NCBI RefSeq assembly: GCF_003263515.1
Contig: NZ_JYDE01000031.1
Span: 61,251-125,250 of the forward strand
Direction: 5' to 3'
From: Rahnella inusitata
GTDB lineage: Bacteria; Pseudomonadota; Gammaproteobacteria; Enterobacterales; Enterobacteriaceae
Length of the DNA: 64,000 nucleotides
In this document: in pieces, positions 1 to 8,431 of the stretch
How the letters are laid out: each line of letters starts with the position of its first letter
How positions within the stretch are numbered: position 1 is the stretch's first letter
Program-made: the position numbers and the translations under genes
Notes under the pieces: model-generated
What the model was told of the DNA's origin: nothing
The model's input: the letters and a program-made list of their open reading frames with translations, nothing else
Databases searched by the model: none

Positions 1-308
1 CTTCGTTTGCCATCGATATGACCCCGCAGTACCTCGGTTCGCTGGTCTACCTTTCGGTATTCGGATCGGTACTCGCCTTCGGCATTTACTTCACGCTGGT
101 AGGCCGCATCGGTGCCAGTCAGGCCGCCTACAGCACCCTGCTCTTCCCGCTGGTCGCCCTGACGGTTTCCACCTTCTACGAAGGCTATCAATGGCACACC
201 AACGCCGTCGTCGGACTGGCGCTCATTCTGCTCGGTAATCTGGTGATGTTCTGCCGCCCGAGCTGGCTGGAAGTCTTCAGACGGAAAGTGGCGGTGGTGA
301 GAAGTTAG
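1..308 (+). CDS. DMT/EamA-type membrane transporter, C-terminal part
   Basis: This is the 3' end of a gene cut by the window edge; the reading frame is open from base 3 with no in-frame start required. About 100 residues are visible. They form three to four hydrophobic segments with short loops, including a Gly/Ala-rich helix (VFGSVLAFGIYFTLVGRIGA) and a final helix ending in a short basic tail. This pattern matches the last EamA repeat of drug/metabolite transporters, which are inner-membrane permeases for metabolites. The substrate cannot be told from this fragment. No downstream partner is on the same strand. Confidence 0.75.
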   Translation, partial: SFAIDMTPQYLGSLVYLSVFGSVLAFGIYFTLVGRIGASQAAYSTLLFPLVALTVSTFYEGYQWHTNAVVGLALILLGNLVMFCRPSWLEVFRRKVAVVRS

Positions 309-350
309 CGGTCTTTTTGCAGCCTAAAGATTGCCCTTGGCAGGCAATCT

Positions 351-644
351 TTAGGCTCCGTTCAAAAAGGCCACAGCTTCTCCTACGGTAAAAATTGTCC
401 ACCCCGGCAATTTAACGGGTACAAGATTAATAGCTATTTTCTCTGCGGCCCACGCAGCGTCCAGAGTTATGACCGTATTTCGCTCATCGTTGACCTGATG
501 GCAAAGTTGAGGCAAAGAGTATCTTTGAGTTTCTAACATTTGAAGATCACCATGAAGTGAAGTGTCCGTTAGGGAATAAATATCTTTCCAACTTTTGGCA
601 GTGAGAAGCTTTTGTTGGTTTGTGCTGGGATTGGAGTACTTCAT
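351..644 (-). pseudogene. Out-of-frame 3' continuation of the ExbB/MotA-like gene
   Basis: This 97-codon frame overlaps the end of the upstream membrane-protein frame by 98 bases and is offset from it by one base. It has no convincing Shine-Dalgarno sequence before its ATG. A read that switches frame near position 630 would join the membrane domain to a soluble tail containing the segment SLHGDLQMLETQR. As I recall, ExbB/MotA-like single-gene proteins of this kind carry a similar tail (a short acidic linker, then SL-x-x-QL). I therefore read it as the displaced C-terminus of one broken gene rather than a separate gene. An overlapping, translationally coupled small gene remains possible. Confidence 0.45.
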
Positions 645-1038
645 GTATATGGTCAGGCGTTACGGTCACTGGCGAAGCGATACCATTGTTCTTAGATGAC
701 GGCAGTAATCTATCTAAAATATTAAAAGCTAATGCACCCACCATTCCGACAATACTCGTAATAAACGCTGTTTTTAGGCCGCCAAGTAAAACAGGAATAC
801 TGTGTTCTATATTGGTTGTATCGAAATGCAGAAGCCCGATGACAACCCCTACGAAGGTTCCGAGGATCCCAAGCGCAGTCATCAAAGTAGGGGCATATTC
901 CAGGAAATGTGATGATTCACCTTTTTTTCTGGCATATAAAGCACCTAAAAACACCGCGATAACAGCCCAAATAAAACAATCAGTGATCGTTGTCGAGTTC
1001 ATTGTACTCAGCAAAGATTCCAGCACTTTTGATAGCAT
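547..1038 (-). CDS. MotA/TolQ/ExbB-like proton channel protein, probably frameshifted
   Basis: The 163-residue frame starts at the second of two adjacent ATGs, six bases after AAGGG. It has an N-terminal hydrophobic segment (about residues 17-36), a short basic loop, then the hallmark stretch APTLMTALGILGTFVGVVIGL and a second Ser/Thr-Ala-rich helix (GGLKTAFITSIVGMVGALAF). That arrangement is typical of the MotA/TolQ/ExbB channel fold, including ZorA-like subunits. The C-terminal 35 residues after HIHEVLQSQ look unlike the family and run to an early stop, while the next frame looks better. No ExbD, TolR or ZorB partner lies beside it. The role is unknown; it is likely inactive or carries a sequencing error. 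Confidence 0.6.
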   Translation of the reverse strand: MLSKVLESLLSTMNSTTITDCFIWAVIAVFLGALYARKKGESSHFLEYAPTLMTALGILGTFVGVVIGLLHFDTTNIEHSIPVLLGGLKTAFITSIVGMVGALAFNILDRLLPSSKNNGIASPVTVTPDHIHEVLQSQHKPTKASHCQKLERYLFPNGHFTSW

Positions 1039-1041
1039 CAT

Positions 1042-1399
1042 GATCCCTTTGAAACCTATACAGAAGCGAAGGTTTATACCTTAGCTTGTACAAATTATTA
1101 CGATGGAGTCTGAAAACTGTTGTTGTCAGAAAAAGGAAACATAAAATACCAAAAAATAAATGATAAAGGCATGATAAATATCATTCTTCATCACTTATTA
1201 ATTTTATTGTAAATTGCATTATTTCACTTAAGTGGATGCTTAGTTTTCATCTATTTAAAAAATAACTTTAAGAGAAAGAAAAAACATAAAGAAATAATTC
1301 GTACAAAATTCAACTCGACACATCTCTTCCTATCATGCATACCTGAAAGGCCGCATCCAGCGAGATGCGCGCCCTGCAAATAAAAATGAGGATACGAAG
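1042..1399. other. AT-rich intergenic region without a convincing gene
   Basis: About 360 bases lie between the divergent ExbB-like gene and the tautomerase gene. The stretch is visibly richer in A and T than the flanking genes and contains poly-A and poly-T tracts, and no open frame has a usable ribosome site. It probably holds the two divergent promoters; I could not pick unambiguous -35/-10 pairs. Confidence 0.5.
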
Positions 1400-1780
1400 A
1401 TGCCATTTGTTCGAATTGATATGGTTGAAGGAAAACCCGAAACCTACCGTAAAACTGTGGGCGATACCATTTACGAAGCATTGCGTACCCAGATGAACGT
1501 GCCTGAGAACGATCGGTTTATTGTCATAGCCGAACACTCTCCGGAAGAAATGATGATTTCTCCGGATTATCTGGATATCCAGCGCAGCCCTAACTGCATC
1601 GTCATTCAGATAACACTTAACACCGGCCGCACGGTGGAAATGAAGAAAGCCTTCTACCACGCCGTGGCCTATGGCCTGCATGAAAGAGTCGGTCTGCGTC
1701 TGGAAGATGTCTTCATCAGTCTGGTGGAAGTGCCGAAAGAAAACTGGTCCTTCGGCAACGGTGAAGCGCAGTACGCGTGA
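1400..1780 (+). CDS. Tautomerase family protein (4-oxalocrotonate tautomerase/MIF superfamily)
   Basis: The gene encodes 126 residues and begins Met-Pro-Phe-Val-Arg. Removal of Met exposes the N-terminal proline that acts as the catalytic base in the tautomerase superfamily. The length suits a two beta-alpha-beta unit member of the MIF/cis-CAAD type rather than the 62-residue 4-OT subunit. GAGG lies eight bases before the ATG. The protein is predicted to be cytosolic; enol-keto tautomerisation or dehalogenation is the family chemistry, but the substrate cannot be inferred. It stands alone, with an SDR gene converging from the right. Confidence 0.85.
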   Translation: MPFVRIDMVEGKPETYRKTVGDTIYEALRTQMNVPENDRFIVIAEHSPEEMMISPDYLDIQRSPNCIVIQITLNTGRTVEMKKAFYHAVAYGLHERVGLRLEDVFISLVEVPKENWSFGNGEAQYA

Positions 1781-1781
1781 T

Positions 1782-1937
1782 TTAAGCAGAGTAAAGCCGC
1801 TTCAGGCCAACAGTGTTTCCCTGCCGGTGACGCCAGCCCATCGTGTAGATGTGCGTGGTAGCGACAACACAGGGTGAACCGAGGTTGTTCACCCGCACTT
1901 CGTCCGGCGCGCCACGCAGGCTGGTGCTTATCGGCAT
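1782..1937 (-). CDS. Candidate small protein coupled to the SDR gene
   Basis: A 51-codon frame begins 10 bases after the SDR stop codon. It is preceded by GAGGGGG at six bases from the ATG, an unusually strong Shine-Dalgarno sequence that overlaps the SDR stop. The product starts MPISTSLRGAPDEVRV and ends LKRLYSA; it has no signal peptide or membrane segment and one Cys. Its 3' end just touches the convergent tautomerase gene. I do not recognise the family. The strong ribosome site and the spacing argue for a real gene in an operon with the SDR; the short length argues for caution. Confidence 0.45.
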   Translation of the reverse strand: MPISTSLRGAPDEVRVNNLGSPCVVATTHIYTMGWRHRQGNTVGLKRLYSA

Positions 1938-1947
1938 ACAAACCCCC

Positions 1948-2691
1948 TCAAACAATCCCCCCGTTCGCCTTCAGCGTTTGCCCGTTAATCCACGCACCGT
2001 CGGGGCCTGCGAGGAAAGCGACGACGGAGGCGATGTCTTGCGGCTGGCCGAGGCGTTCGAGCGGCGCGATTTTGGTGATGTTTTCAATCAGTTGCCCGGA
2101 TTTACCGTTGAGGAATAAATCCGTTGCCGTCGGACCGGGCGCTACCGTGTTCACGGTAATATTGCGGCCACGCATTTCTTTAGTCAGGACACGGCTCAGC
2201 GCTTCCACTGCGGCTTTCGTCGCGGCGTAGACGCCATACGTCGGCTGATATAATCCCACCACGCTTGAGGAGAAATTGATGATGCGGCCACCGTCGTGCA
2301 GATTTTTCGCCGCTTCACGCAGGGTGTTGAAAGTGCCTTTCAGGTTGATATCAATCAGCCGGTCAAACGCGGCGTCATCGGTGTCGGCAATGGCGGAGAG
2401 CATCATGATCCCGGCATTATTCACCAGCACGTCAACGCCGCCGAACGCCTGTTCTGCGCTGGCAAACATCCGGCGGACAGCGGCTGCATCGCTGACATCA
2501 GCCTGTGCGCTGACCGCTTTTCCGCCCGCTTGTTCGATCTTACTTACCACCGCATCGGCCTCAGCTGCGCCGCGTGCATAGTTCACGATCACCGTAAAGC
2601 CGTCCTGCGCCAGACGCTCAGCAATCGCCGCGCCAATACCGCGTGATGCGCCGGTCACCAGCGCCACTTTGTGTTGAGTCGAAGAAGTCAT
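1948..2691 (-). CDS. Short-chain dehydrogenase/reductase (SDR)
   Basis: The 247-residue protein has the classical SDR signature set: TGASRGIG nucleotide-binding motif near residue 14, NNAG near 90, the catalytic serine in INFSSSV and the YAATK catalytic pair, with a closing GGIV. It is probably an NADP(H)-dependent cytosolic oxidoreductase of the 3-oxoacyl-ACP-reductase-like group. I place the start at the ATG at 2691 because AAGGAA precedes it by eight bases; an upstream ATG would add 13 residues without a ribosome site. A LysR regulator is transcribed divergently 113 bases away and is the likely controller. The substrate is unknown. Confidence 0.85.
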   Translation of the reverse strand: MTSSTQHKVALVTGASRGIGAAIAERLAQDGFTVIVNYARGAAEADAVVSKIEQAGGKAVSAQADVSDAAAVRRMFASAEQAFGGVDVLVNNAGIMMLSAIADTDDAAFDRLIDINLKGTFNTLREAAKNLHDGGRIINFSSSVVGLYQPTYGVYAATKAAVEALSRVLTKEMRGRNITVNTVAPGPTATDLFLNGKSGQLIENITKIAPLERLGQPQDIASVVAFLAGPDGAWINGQTLKANGGIV

Positions 2692-2804
2692 GGAATATTT
2701 CCTTAAGGCTAATTGTCGGTCAGTGAACAAAGCATAGCGGATTGACGCTGCCGGATAATTCCCTGATATTCGATATCACTATCCGGAAAAGGCGAACAAT
2801 CATC

Positions 2805-3710
2805 ATGGATAAACTCGACAGCATGCGGCTGTTTACCCGCGTGGTGGAACTGCGCAGTTTCACGCAGGCCGCCGAGAATCTGAGCCTCAAACGCTCAACG
2901 GTTACGGATGCTATAAAGCAGCTGGAGGCACGGCTGAATGTCCGCCTGCTGCAACGCACGACGCGCCACGTCAGTCCGACGCTGGATGGTGAAGCCTATT
3001 ATCAGCGCTGCCTGCGCATTCTGGCCGACGTGGAAGATGCTGAAATGGCCTTCGCGGGTGCGCAACCTAAAGGGCTGCTGCGGGTAGATGCGCACGGGAC
3101 GCTGGCACGACATTTCTTGTTGCCGGGTCTGCCGCATTTTCTGGCGCAGTATCCTGATATCGAGTTTTACCTCAGCGAAGGTGACCGGCTGGTGGATTTG
3201 GTGCGCGAAGGCATTGACTGCGTGATCCGCGCCGGAGAGCTGAAAGACAGCGATATGGTAGCCCGCCCGCTGGGGACGCTGGCTGAAATCACCTGCGCCA
3301 GCCCGGAGTATCTGCAACGTTTCGGTACACCCGATACGCCAGACGATCTCAGTACTCACCGGATGATTGGCTACCGCTCAAGCGCGACCGGCGGCCTGTT
3401 ACCGCTGGTATTTCGACACCAGGGAAAACCACGCGAAGTGATGCTGCCGACCAGCCTGTCAGTCAGCGGCGCAGAAAGCATGAAAGAAGCCGCACGGCGC
3501 GGGATGGGGATCATTCAGGTGCCGCAGTACGGCCTGGCAGAGGATCTGGCTCAGGGAAAACTGGTGCAAATTCTGGAGAATTTCCCGGTGGGTTCAATGC
3601 CGGTTTCCCTGCTTTATCCGCGCAACCGCCAGCTTTCGCCCCGTGTAAGGGTGTTTATCGACTGGATGGTGAAAGAGTTTGCGCGACGTAATGTGCTGCT
3701 GGCGGGATAG
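2805..3710 (+). CDS. LysR-family transcriptional regulator
   Basis: The 301-residue protein begins MDKLDSMRLFTRVVELRSF, the standard opening of the CrgA/DsdC-like LysR group. An N-terminal winged helix-turn-helix (about residues 1-60, TQAAENLSLKRSTVTDAIKQLE) is followed by the two-lobed effector-binding domain. AAGGCG lies some 11 bases before the chosen ATG; the longer frame adds 21 residues that fall in the promoter region. The gene diverges from the SDR gene, and LysR proteins usually control a divergent neighbour, so regulation of the SDR is the natural inference. Confidence 0.88.
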   Translation: MDKLDSMRLFTRVVELRSFTQAAENLSLKRSTVTDAIKQLEARLNVRLLQRTTRHVSPTLDGEAYYQRCLRILADVEDAEMAFAGAQPKGLLRVDAHGTLARHFLLPGLPHFLAQYPDIEFYLSEGDRLVDLVREGIDCVIRAGELKDSDMVARPLGTLAEITCASPEYLQRFGTPDTPDDLSTHRMIGYRSSATGGLLPLVFRHQGKPREVMLPTSLSVSGAESMKEAARRGMGIIQVPQYGLAEDLAQGKLVQILENFPVGSMPVSLLYPRNRQLSPRVRVFIDWMVKEFARRNVLLAG

Positions 3711-3765
3711 ACCGTTCGGGGGTATTCAGAGTAAGTTAGAAAACACACGTTTTGGAGAATCGCTG

Positions 3766-4254
3766 ATGACAACACCTGCTGTACTGCTGCATATCGGCAG
3801 CGAAGAAACGCTGATTACTGTCAGAAATACCGATGGCGAGGACAAAACTCTGCCGCTGACGCTCGGCTCGCAGCTGACCTCCGTCGGCTATTTTCGTCAC
3901 TCTCCGCCAACCCCGGATGAAATGGAAACGGCTATCATGGTGGTCGAAGATGAGATCAGCCGCATTCGTCATGACATTCCGCAAGGCGCGCATCTGTTCA
4001 GTAGCGACAACGATATCCGCGCGCTCGCCCGGATTGCCGGCGTGGCGGAAAATGAAGTCATGACGCTGTCCGTCGAGGCCGTCGAGCGCACGTTTGACCG
4101 GCTGGCACTGGTGATTAACGGCCGACCTGCGCACTTTGAAGGGTTACCCGACGGCAATGATTTCGCCGCCACTTTGCTGATTTTGCGCGAGTTTATGCAT
4201 CATCTGCAATTTGCAGACATTGTTCTGAAAGGCGCGAAGTTTGAGATGGTATGA
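3766..4254 (+). CDS. Conserved-looking protein of unknown function
   Basis: The 162-residue product starts at an ATG preceded by GGAG; the longer frame would overlap the LysR gene. No signal peptide, membrane segment or cysteine is seen. The protein is acidic in its centre (ETAIMVVEDEISRIRHDIPQ). The N-terminus (VLLHIGSEETLITV) and the end (EGLPDGNDFAATLLILREFMHHLQF) faintly recall the start and the final motif of Ppx/GppA-type sugar-kinase-fold proteins, but the length is about half that of the family and no phosphate-binding loops are obvious. I do not assign a function. It follows the LysR gene on the same strand, 55 bases later. Confidence 0.6.
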   Translation: MTTPAVLLHIGSEETLITVRNTDGEDKTLPLTLGSQLTSVGYFRHSPPTPDEMETAIMVVEDEISRIRHDIPQGAHLFSSDNDIRALARIAGVAENEVMTLSVEAVERTFDRLALVINGRPAHFEGLPDGNDFAATLLILREFMHHLQFADIVLKGAKFEMV

Positions 4255-4294
4255 GGAAGATTGACAGCCTCTCGCGAGACTGCCTGGAACGCGA

Positions 4295-5890
4295 TCAGAA
4301 CGTCGCTGAACTTTTTTGAAGCTGATTAGGATCAGACTCCAGCAACACCAGACCGCTCAGGTCCGGCAACGTGTGCTTAGTCAGATAATCCTGGAATGAC
4401 ATCCGCGATTTATCATTTTCCCATGCTGATTGCAGCTTACCGAGCAGATCAGTGGTTTTCGACGTTTCCACCGGCGTGGTGGTGTCTGACTCCAGCCATC
4501 CCTTCACATATTTTTGGATACGCGTGGACGTGCTGGCGCTCTGGTCCACCGATGCACTTACCAGGGCGCCCTTCTGATACTGAATATTAGTGGTGCTCTC
4601 GGCTTTATCATCAATCTGATAATACAGGTAATTTTGCGAGTTTCGGTCAGTCGTCAGGTTGAGCTGTAAACCCGTCGTCAGCGATTTGTGGTAGCTGGCG
4701 ACCAGATGTGACTGCTGCTTCTGCGAGATGTTGCGATCCTGCGAGCTGGTCCCGTTGATGTTGCTCGATTGCGAGACCTGATAGGAGAAGGTGTCCACTT
4801 CATCAGGGCGCATTGGGTTGGTTTTATCCCCCGGCGTCTGCGAGATTGACGCCGTGAAATCCGCCAGCCCGGAAACCATGTTTTTATCAGTCTTCGTCAG
4901 TGAGAAATAGACAGGCTCTTTGCCACTGCTTTGGTGCGTCGTCGACGTCTCACCGTAATGACTGTTCAGCGCCGTGAAGGCATCTTTGAACATCGTCATC
5001 AGAGAATCATTGGCGTTGCCGCGCACTCCCGCGCTGTCAAACTGTTTCAGATACTGATTCAGCGCCTGCGTCTGCTGACTTTCGCTGCCCAGAAGTGCGC
5101 GCTTACTCATGTCCACGCTGATATCCACCGTGCCGTCGATCCCGGTGGATTTCACCGAGCGGGTACTGGCATCGGCGTGGAAATCCAGCGTCTGCGTATT
5201 TTCCGTACCCAGACTGGCGTGCAGATCGACAGACGTCAGCACCGAGGTATCAAAGGTCGTCAGGCCACTCAGATCCAGCTTTGGCGGTTGCGCCGTCAGG
5301 CCATCAATCGCTTTTTGAAAACCGTCCGCCATCTTCGCCAGTGCCTGCCGGTCGGCATCACTCAGCGTGCCTTTGCTGACGTTGACCTGTACGCCAAGGC
5401 CATCAGTATCACTGCCGAGCGTGATATCCACCAGTGCGCCGCTGGCGGTTTTGATGCTCAGGCTGATCTGATTATCGGCTTTGGTGTGCAGTTGCGATTG
5501 TCTGGAAACGGTCGCCAGCGAGGTGGCGGAATCCGCCTGCGAAGAAGCTGTCTGTCTGATCACCGACTGCGAATAATTTCCGCCGTTGTGTGCAAAGCGT
5601 TCCATCAGCGCCGAGCCAAGACCGGCAAAACGCGCCGCATTCCCGGAGGCACTGAAGTTACCTGCAAGTTTGGAAGAAAGAAGATCGCCAGATGCACTTT
5701 CCCAGGCCAAAGCGGGCCGGGTGATGGTGTAAACCGGCGTACTGGTTGTCGCCTGACCGAGGGTAACAGCTGTCGACTGCGTGGTAGCAGCCTGCTGTTG
5801 CGCCGCAGCGGAAGACACCGTCGCCGTTGTTTTTATTGCGGTTACCAGCGGCGTAACCGACTGATTTCCTGCCAGAGCATTGATTGTCAT
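4295..5890 (-). CDS. Large Ser/Thr-rich, cysteine-free protein of unknown function
   Basis: The frame encodes 531 residues with no cysteine and very few tryptophans. It is rich in Ser, Thr, Gln, Asp and Ala throughout. The N-terminus (MTINALAGNQSVTPLV) is not a Sec signal. A low-complexity Ala/Thr/Gln stretch covers residues 20-60, followed by alternating hydrophobic/polar segments suggestive of beta structure (VDISVDMSKRALLG, QISLSIKTASGALVDITLG). The absence of Cys and the composition resemble secreted or surface-exposed proteins and flagellar or type III substrates, but no known repeat or anchor is visible. It is a stand-alone gene. The antisense frame of 329 codons is a shadow. Confidence 0.6.
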   Translation of the reverse strand: MTINALAGNQSVTPLVTAIKTTATVSSAAAQQQAATTQSTAVTLGQATTSTPVYTITRPALAWESASGDLLSSKLAGNFSASGNAARFAGLGSALMERFAHNGGNYSQSVIRQTASSQADSATSLATVSRQSQLHTKADNQISLSIKTASGALVDITLGSDTDGLGVQVNVSKGTLSDADRQALAKMADGFQKAIDGLTAQPPKLDLSGLTTFDTSVLTSVDLHASLGTENTQTLDFHADASTRSVKSTGIDGTVDISVDMSKRALLGSESQQTQALNQYLKQFDSAGVRGNANDSLMTMFKDAFTALNSHYGETSTTHQSSGKEPVYFSLTKTDKNMVSGLADFTASISQTPGDKTNPMRPDEVDTFSYQVSQSSNINGTSSQDRNISQKQQSHLVASYHKSLTTGLQLNLTTDRNSQNYLYYQIDDKAESTTNIQYQKGALVSASVDQSASTSTRIQKYVKGWLESDTTTPVETSKTTDLLGKLQSAWENDKSRMSFQDYLTKHTLPDLSGLVLLESDPNQLQKSSATF

Positions 5891-5989
5891 GCCGATAAGT
5901 CCCTATGTTTTTGCGCATAACGCCAGTGGATATCATGATCCTACTGATGCTATTTTCGGCAAAAACGCAGAGAACTTTACGGTTGATTA

Positions 5990-6016
5990 AAGGGGAATGC
6001 CCAGGACATTCCCCTT
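5990..6016 (-). terminator. Hairpin after hpxO-like gene
   Basis: Ten-base perfect arms (AAGGGGAATG / CATTCCCCTT) flank a seven-base loop. On the minus strand the stem is followed by a short T-rich stretch. It lies 22 bases beyond the stop of the FAD monooxygenase gene and probably ends its transcript. Confidence 0.55.
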
Positions 6017-6037
6017 CAGATCACAAAAACGGAGAGA

Positions 6038-7195
6038 TTATTCCAGCGGCCCGCCCAAAATGGTTTCGCACATACCGGAAAGAATGCGCTCGCCGGTTTC
6101 CTGTTTCAGATCTTCGTACCATTGCTCGGTCACCGCCATTTCTTTGCCATGGGTGACGTCGCAGCGCTTGCGCGCTTTCAGCACTAAATCCTTGACGCGG
6201 TAAGCGCGTTTTTCCTGATAGCGCAACAGCGCATCTTCAATTCCTAACGAATTGGTTTGCAGCACATTGGCCAGCACGACGGCATCCTCCATCGCCGCGC
6301 AGCCGCCCTGCCCGATGTCCGGCGTGGTGCTGTGGCCGGAATCGCCGAGCAGCGCAATACGCCCTTTCACCAGTTGCATAAACGGATCGATGTCGTGGAT
6401 TTCGACGCGGTTAGTGGTTTCCGGGTTAATCATGCCGATCAGTTTCTGCACCGGCTCCGCCCATCCGGCGAAATAGCGCAGTAAATCCTCGCGCACCGTG
6501 GCGCGATCTTCCGCTAAACCTTTCGGCAGCGGCACATCGAAGAAGAAGTAGAAACGGTTACCGCTCACCGGCATCAGGGAAACGCGTTTGCCTTCGCCGA
6601 CGAACGTCGTCCACTGATCGGCGGGCGCGATGCTTTCGTCGATATCCACCAGCCCGTTCCAGTTAACGTAACCGGCGTAACGGCGCTCAGTGGCGTAACC
6701 CAGCACGTGCTGGCGGATCACTGAATGGGTACCGTCGGCGGCAATCAGCAGATCGCCGGTAGCGGATGTACCGTCGTCAAACCAGGCGGTGACGCTGTCA
6801 GCGGACTCTTCGACGTGCGTCACGCGCTTGCCGAACTGCACCTCGTCGCGACCATAGGTATCGAGCAACATCGACTGCAGTTCGGCGCGTGCCACCGGAT
6901 ACGGCTGTTCGCCGACGCTCTGAATCAGCGGATCCATACTGAATCGCGTCATGGTCTGGCCTTGCTGATATTCTTTGTATGCCATGAAGCGCATCTGTCC
7001 GCCGAGCGCACGCAGCGCGTCCTTCATGCCGAGATAATTCAAGCATTTCACGCCGTTTGGCCAGATGGAAATCGCCGCGCCGACCGGTTTGATCTCTTTC
7101 ACCGCCTCGTATACAGCGGTCTCAATACCAAAACGCTTCAGCGCAATCGCCGCACACGTACCGCCAATACCGCCACCAATCACGATCGCTTTCAT
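6038..7195 (-). CDS. hpxO: FAD-dependent urate hydroxylase (HpxO-like)
   Basis: The 385-residue protein has the N-terminal FAD-binding Rossmann motif GGGIGGTCAAIALKRFG, the DG motif LLIAADGTHS near residue 163 and the GD motif ALLGDSGHSTTPDIGQGG near 290. It closely follows the Klebsiella HpxO sequence as I remember it (EIKPVGAAIS, YVNWNGLVDIDE, FVGEGKRVSLMPVS, KARKRCDVTHGK). HpxO oxidises urate to 5-hydroxyisourate with NADH and FAD in purine catabolism, in the cytosol. Other hpx genes are not beside it. A LysR regulator diverges from it, as in the hpxO-hpxR arrangement. The start follows a GGAG-type ribosome site. Confidence 0.85.
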   Translation of the reverse strand: MKAIVIGGGIGGTCAAIALKRFGIETAVYEAVKEIKPVGAAISIWPNGVKCLNYLGMKDALRALGGQMRFMAYKEYQQGQTMTRFSMDPLIQSVGEQPYPVARAELQSMLLDTYGRDEVQFGKRVTHVEESADSVTAWFDDGTSATGDLLIAADGTHSVIRQHVLGYATERRYAGYVNWNGLVDIDESIAPADQWTTFVGEGKRVSLMPVSGNRFYFFFDVPLPKGLAEDRATVREDLLRYFAGWAEPVQKLIGMINPETTNRVEIHDIDPFMQLVKGRIALLGDSGHSTTPDIGQGGCAAMEDAVVLANVLQTNSLGIEDALLRYQEKRAYRVKDLVLKARKRCDVTHGKEMAVTEQWYEDLKQETGERILSGMCETILGGPLE

Positions 7196-7462
7196 GTTTT
7201 TCTCCTTGAAGTCTCACAAGGAAAAAGCAATTTCTGTACCACAACCGCGATTTGCCACGAATGGCTTGTATACAATCTTAAGCGAAATCGTCAGAGACGA
7301 AATAAGCAGGAATTGCACTAAAACGAGGCGCTGTTGTGGATCAGGAGTGAAGCATGAGGGCGGCAATCGCGTGGTAATGCGTCAGTCTGGTGCGTGACGG
7401 CGAAGGTTGATACTCTCCGATGTATTCAGATTTCCAATACCACAACCAGAAGTAGTGATGAA

Positions 7463-8317
7463 ATGAATCGCTATCCGATGTTTAGCCCGCAGCAGTTACT
7501 CAGTTTCGTGGCCGTCTCCGAGACCGGCAGCTTTACCCGCGCCGCCGATCGCGTCTATTTATCACAATCGACGGTCAGCCAGCAGATTCGCAGGCTGGAA
7601 GAGGCGCTCGGCAAACCGTTACTGGAACGCACATCGCATCAGGTCCAGCTCACCGAAGAGGGCGAACGGCTGCTCGGCTATGCCCGCCGGATCATCGCAC
7701 TCAACGGCGAAGCGCACGACGCTCTGAGCGATCAGTGGCGCGACGGCGTAGTGCGTCTCGGCGTGCCCGAAGATTTTGCCGCCGCGACGACTTCGCTGCT
7801 GGCGCAGTTTTGCCGCGAACATCCACATATTCGTCTCGACGTCACCAGCGGCCTGAGCCATGAGCTGCGCCGCGCCTGGCAACAAGACATGCTGGATATC
7901 ATTCTGGTGAAGCAGCTGACCGGCGATAAAGCCAACGCCTCGCGCCCCGAGCCGATGCTGTGGCTCGACAGCGCCGAGTTTCCGGCATTTGAGCGCGACC
8001 CGGTGCCGCTGGTGTTGTTTCCACTCAATGCGCTGTATCGCGACGAGTTGTGTCAGGCGCTGGATGCTATCGGGCGCAGCTGGCGGATCAGCTACAGCAG
8101 CGCCAGCCTTGCCGCGCTGGTCGCGGCGAGCGCCGCCGGATTAGGCGTTACGTTGCTGCCCGCCCGTTGCCGCCTGCCGGAGCACAGAGTTCTGGGCGCA
8201 GAGAGCGGTTTACCGCCGATCGATAACGTCGAACTGGCACTGTTTTACCGCCCCGATGCCACGCCTGCGCAAATCGCACTGGCCGGAAAACTGCGTGCAT
8301 TTTGTCAGCTCAGCTAG
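7463..8317 (+). CDS. LysR-family regulator, divergent from hpxO
   Basis: The 284-residue protein opens MNRYPMFSPQQLLSFVAVSETGSFTRAA, with a LysR helix-turn-helix (STVSQQIRRLEEALGKPLLERT) in the first 65 residues and the two-domain co-inducer region behind it. The second Met (at 7478) is an alternative start. The gene is transcribed away from hpxO and towards a Tat-exported amidohydrolase. Its position matches HpxR of Klebsiella, but the link to purine catabolism is inference from context only. Confidence 0.85.
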   Translation: MNRYPMFSPQQLLSFVAVSETGSFTRAADRVYLSQSTVSQQIRRLEEALGKPLLERTSHQVQLTEEGERLLGYARRIIALNGEAHDALSDQWRDGVVRLGVPEDFAAATTSLLAQFCREHPHIRLDVTSGLSHELRRAWQQDMLDIILVKQLTGDKANASRPEPMLWLDSAEFPAFERDPVPLVLFPLNALYRDELCQALDAIGRSWRISYSSASLAALVAASAAGLGVTLLPARCRLPEHRVLGAESGLPPIDNVELALFYRPDATPAQIALAGKLRAFCQLS

Positions 8318-8431
8318 CCATTGCATTTGCCACTGGCTGGCAGTGGCAAATATCGCAGCCGGAACCGGCGTAATCTTTTAGGGTGAAGGGAAAAGCAACA
8401 TCCTCTGAGCATCGTGATTAAGGAATTCGAC

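Noticed and set aside
547..1038. Zorya-type anti-phage system
   Set aside because: Only a ZorA/ExbB-like membrane domain is present; no ZorB, ZorC, ZorD or ZorE-like gene is seen in the window.
4931..5920. 329-codon open frame opposite the cysteine-free protein
   Set aside because: The product is Arg/His/Gln-rich with no recognisable domain, and the opposite frame has the natural start and composition.
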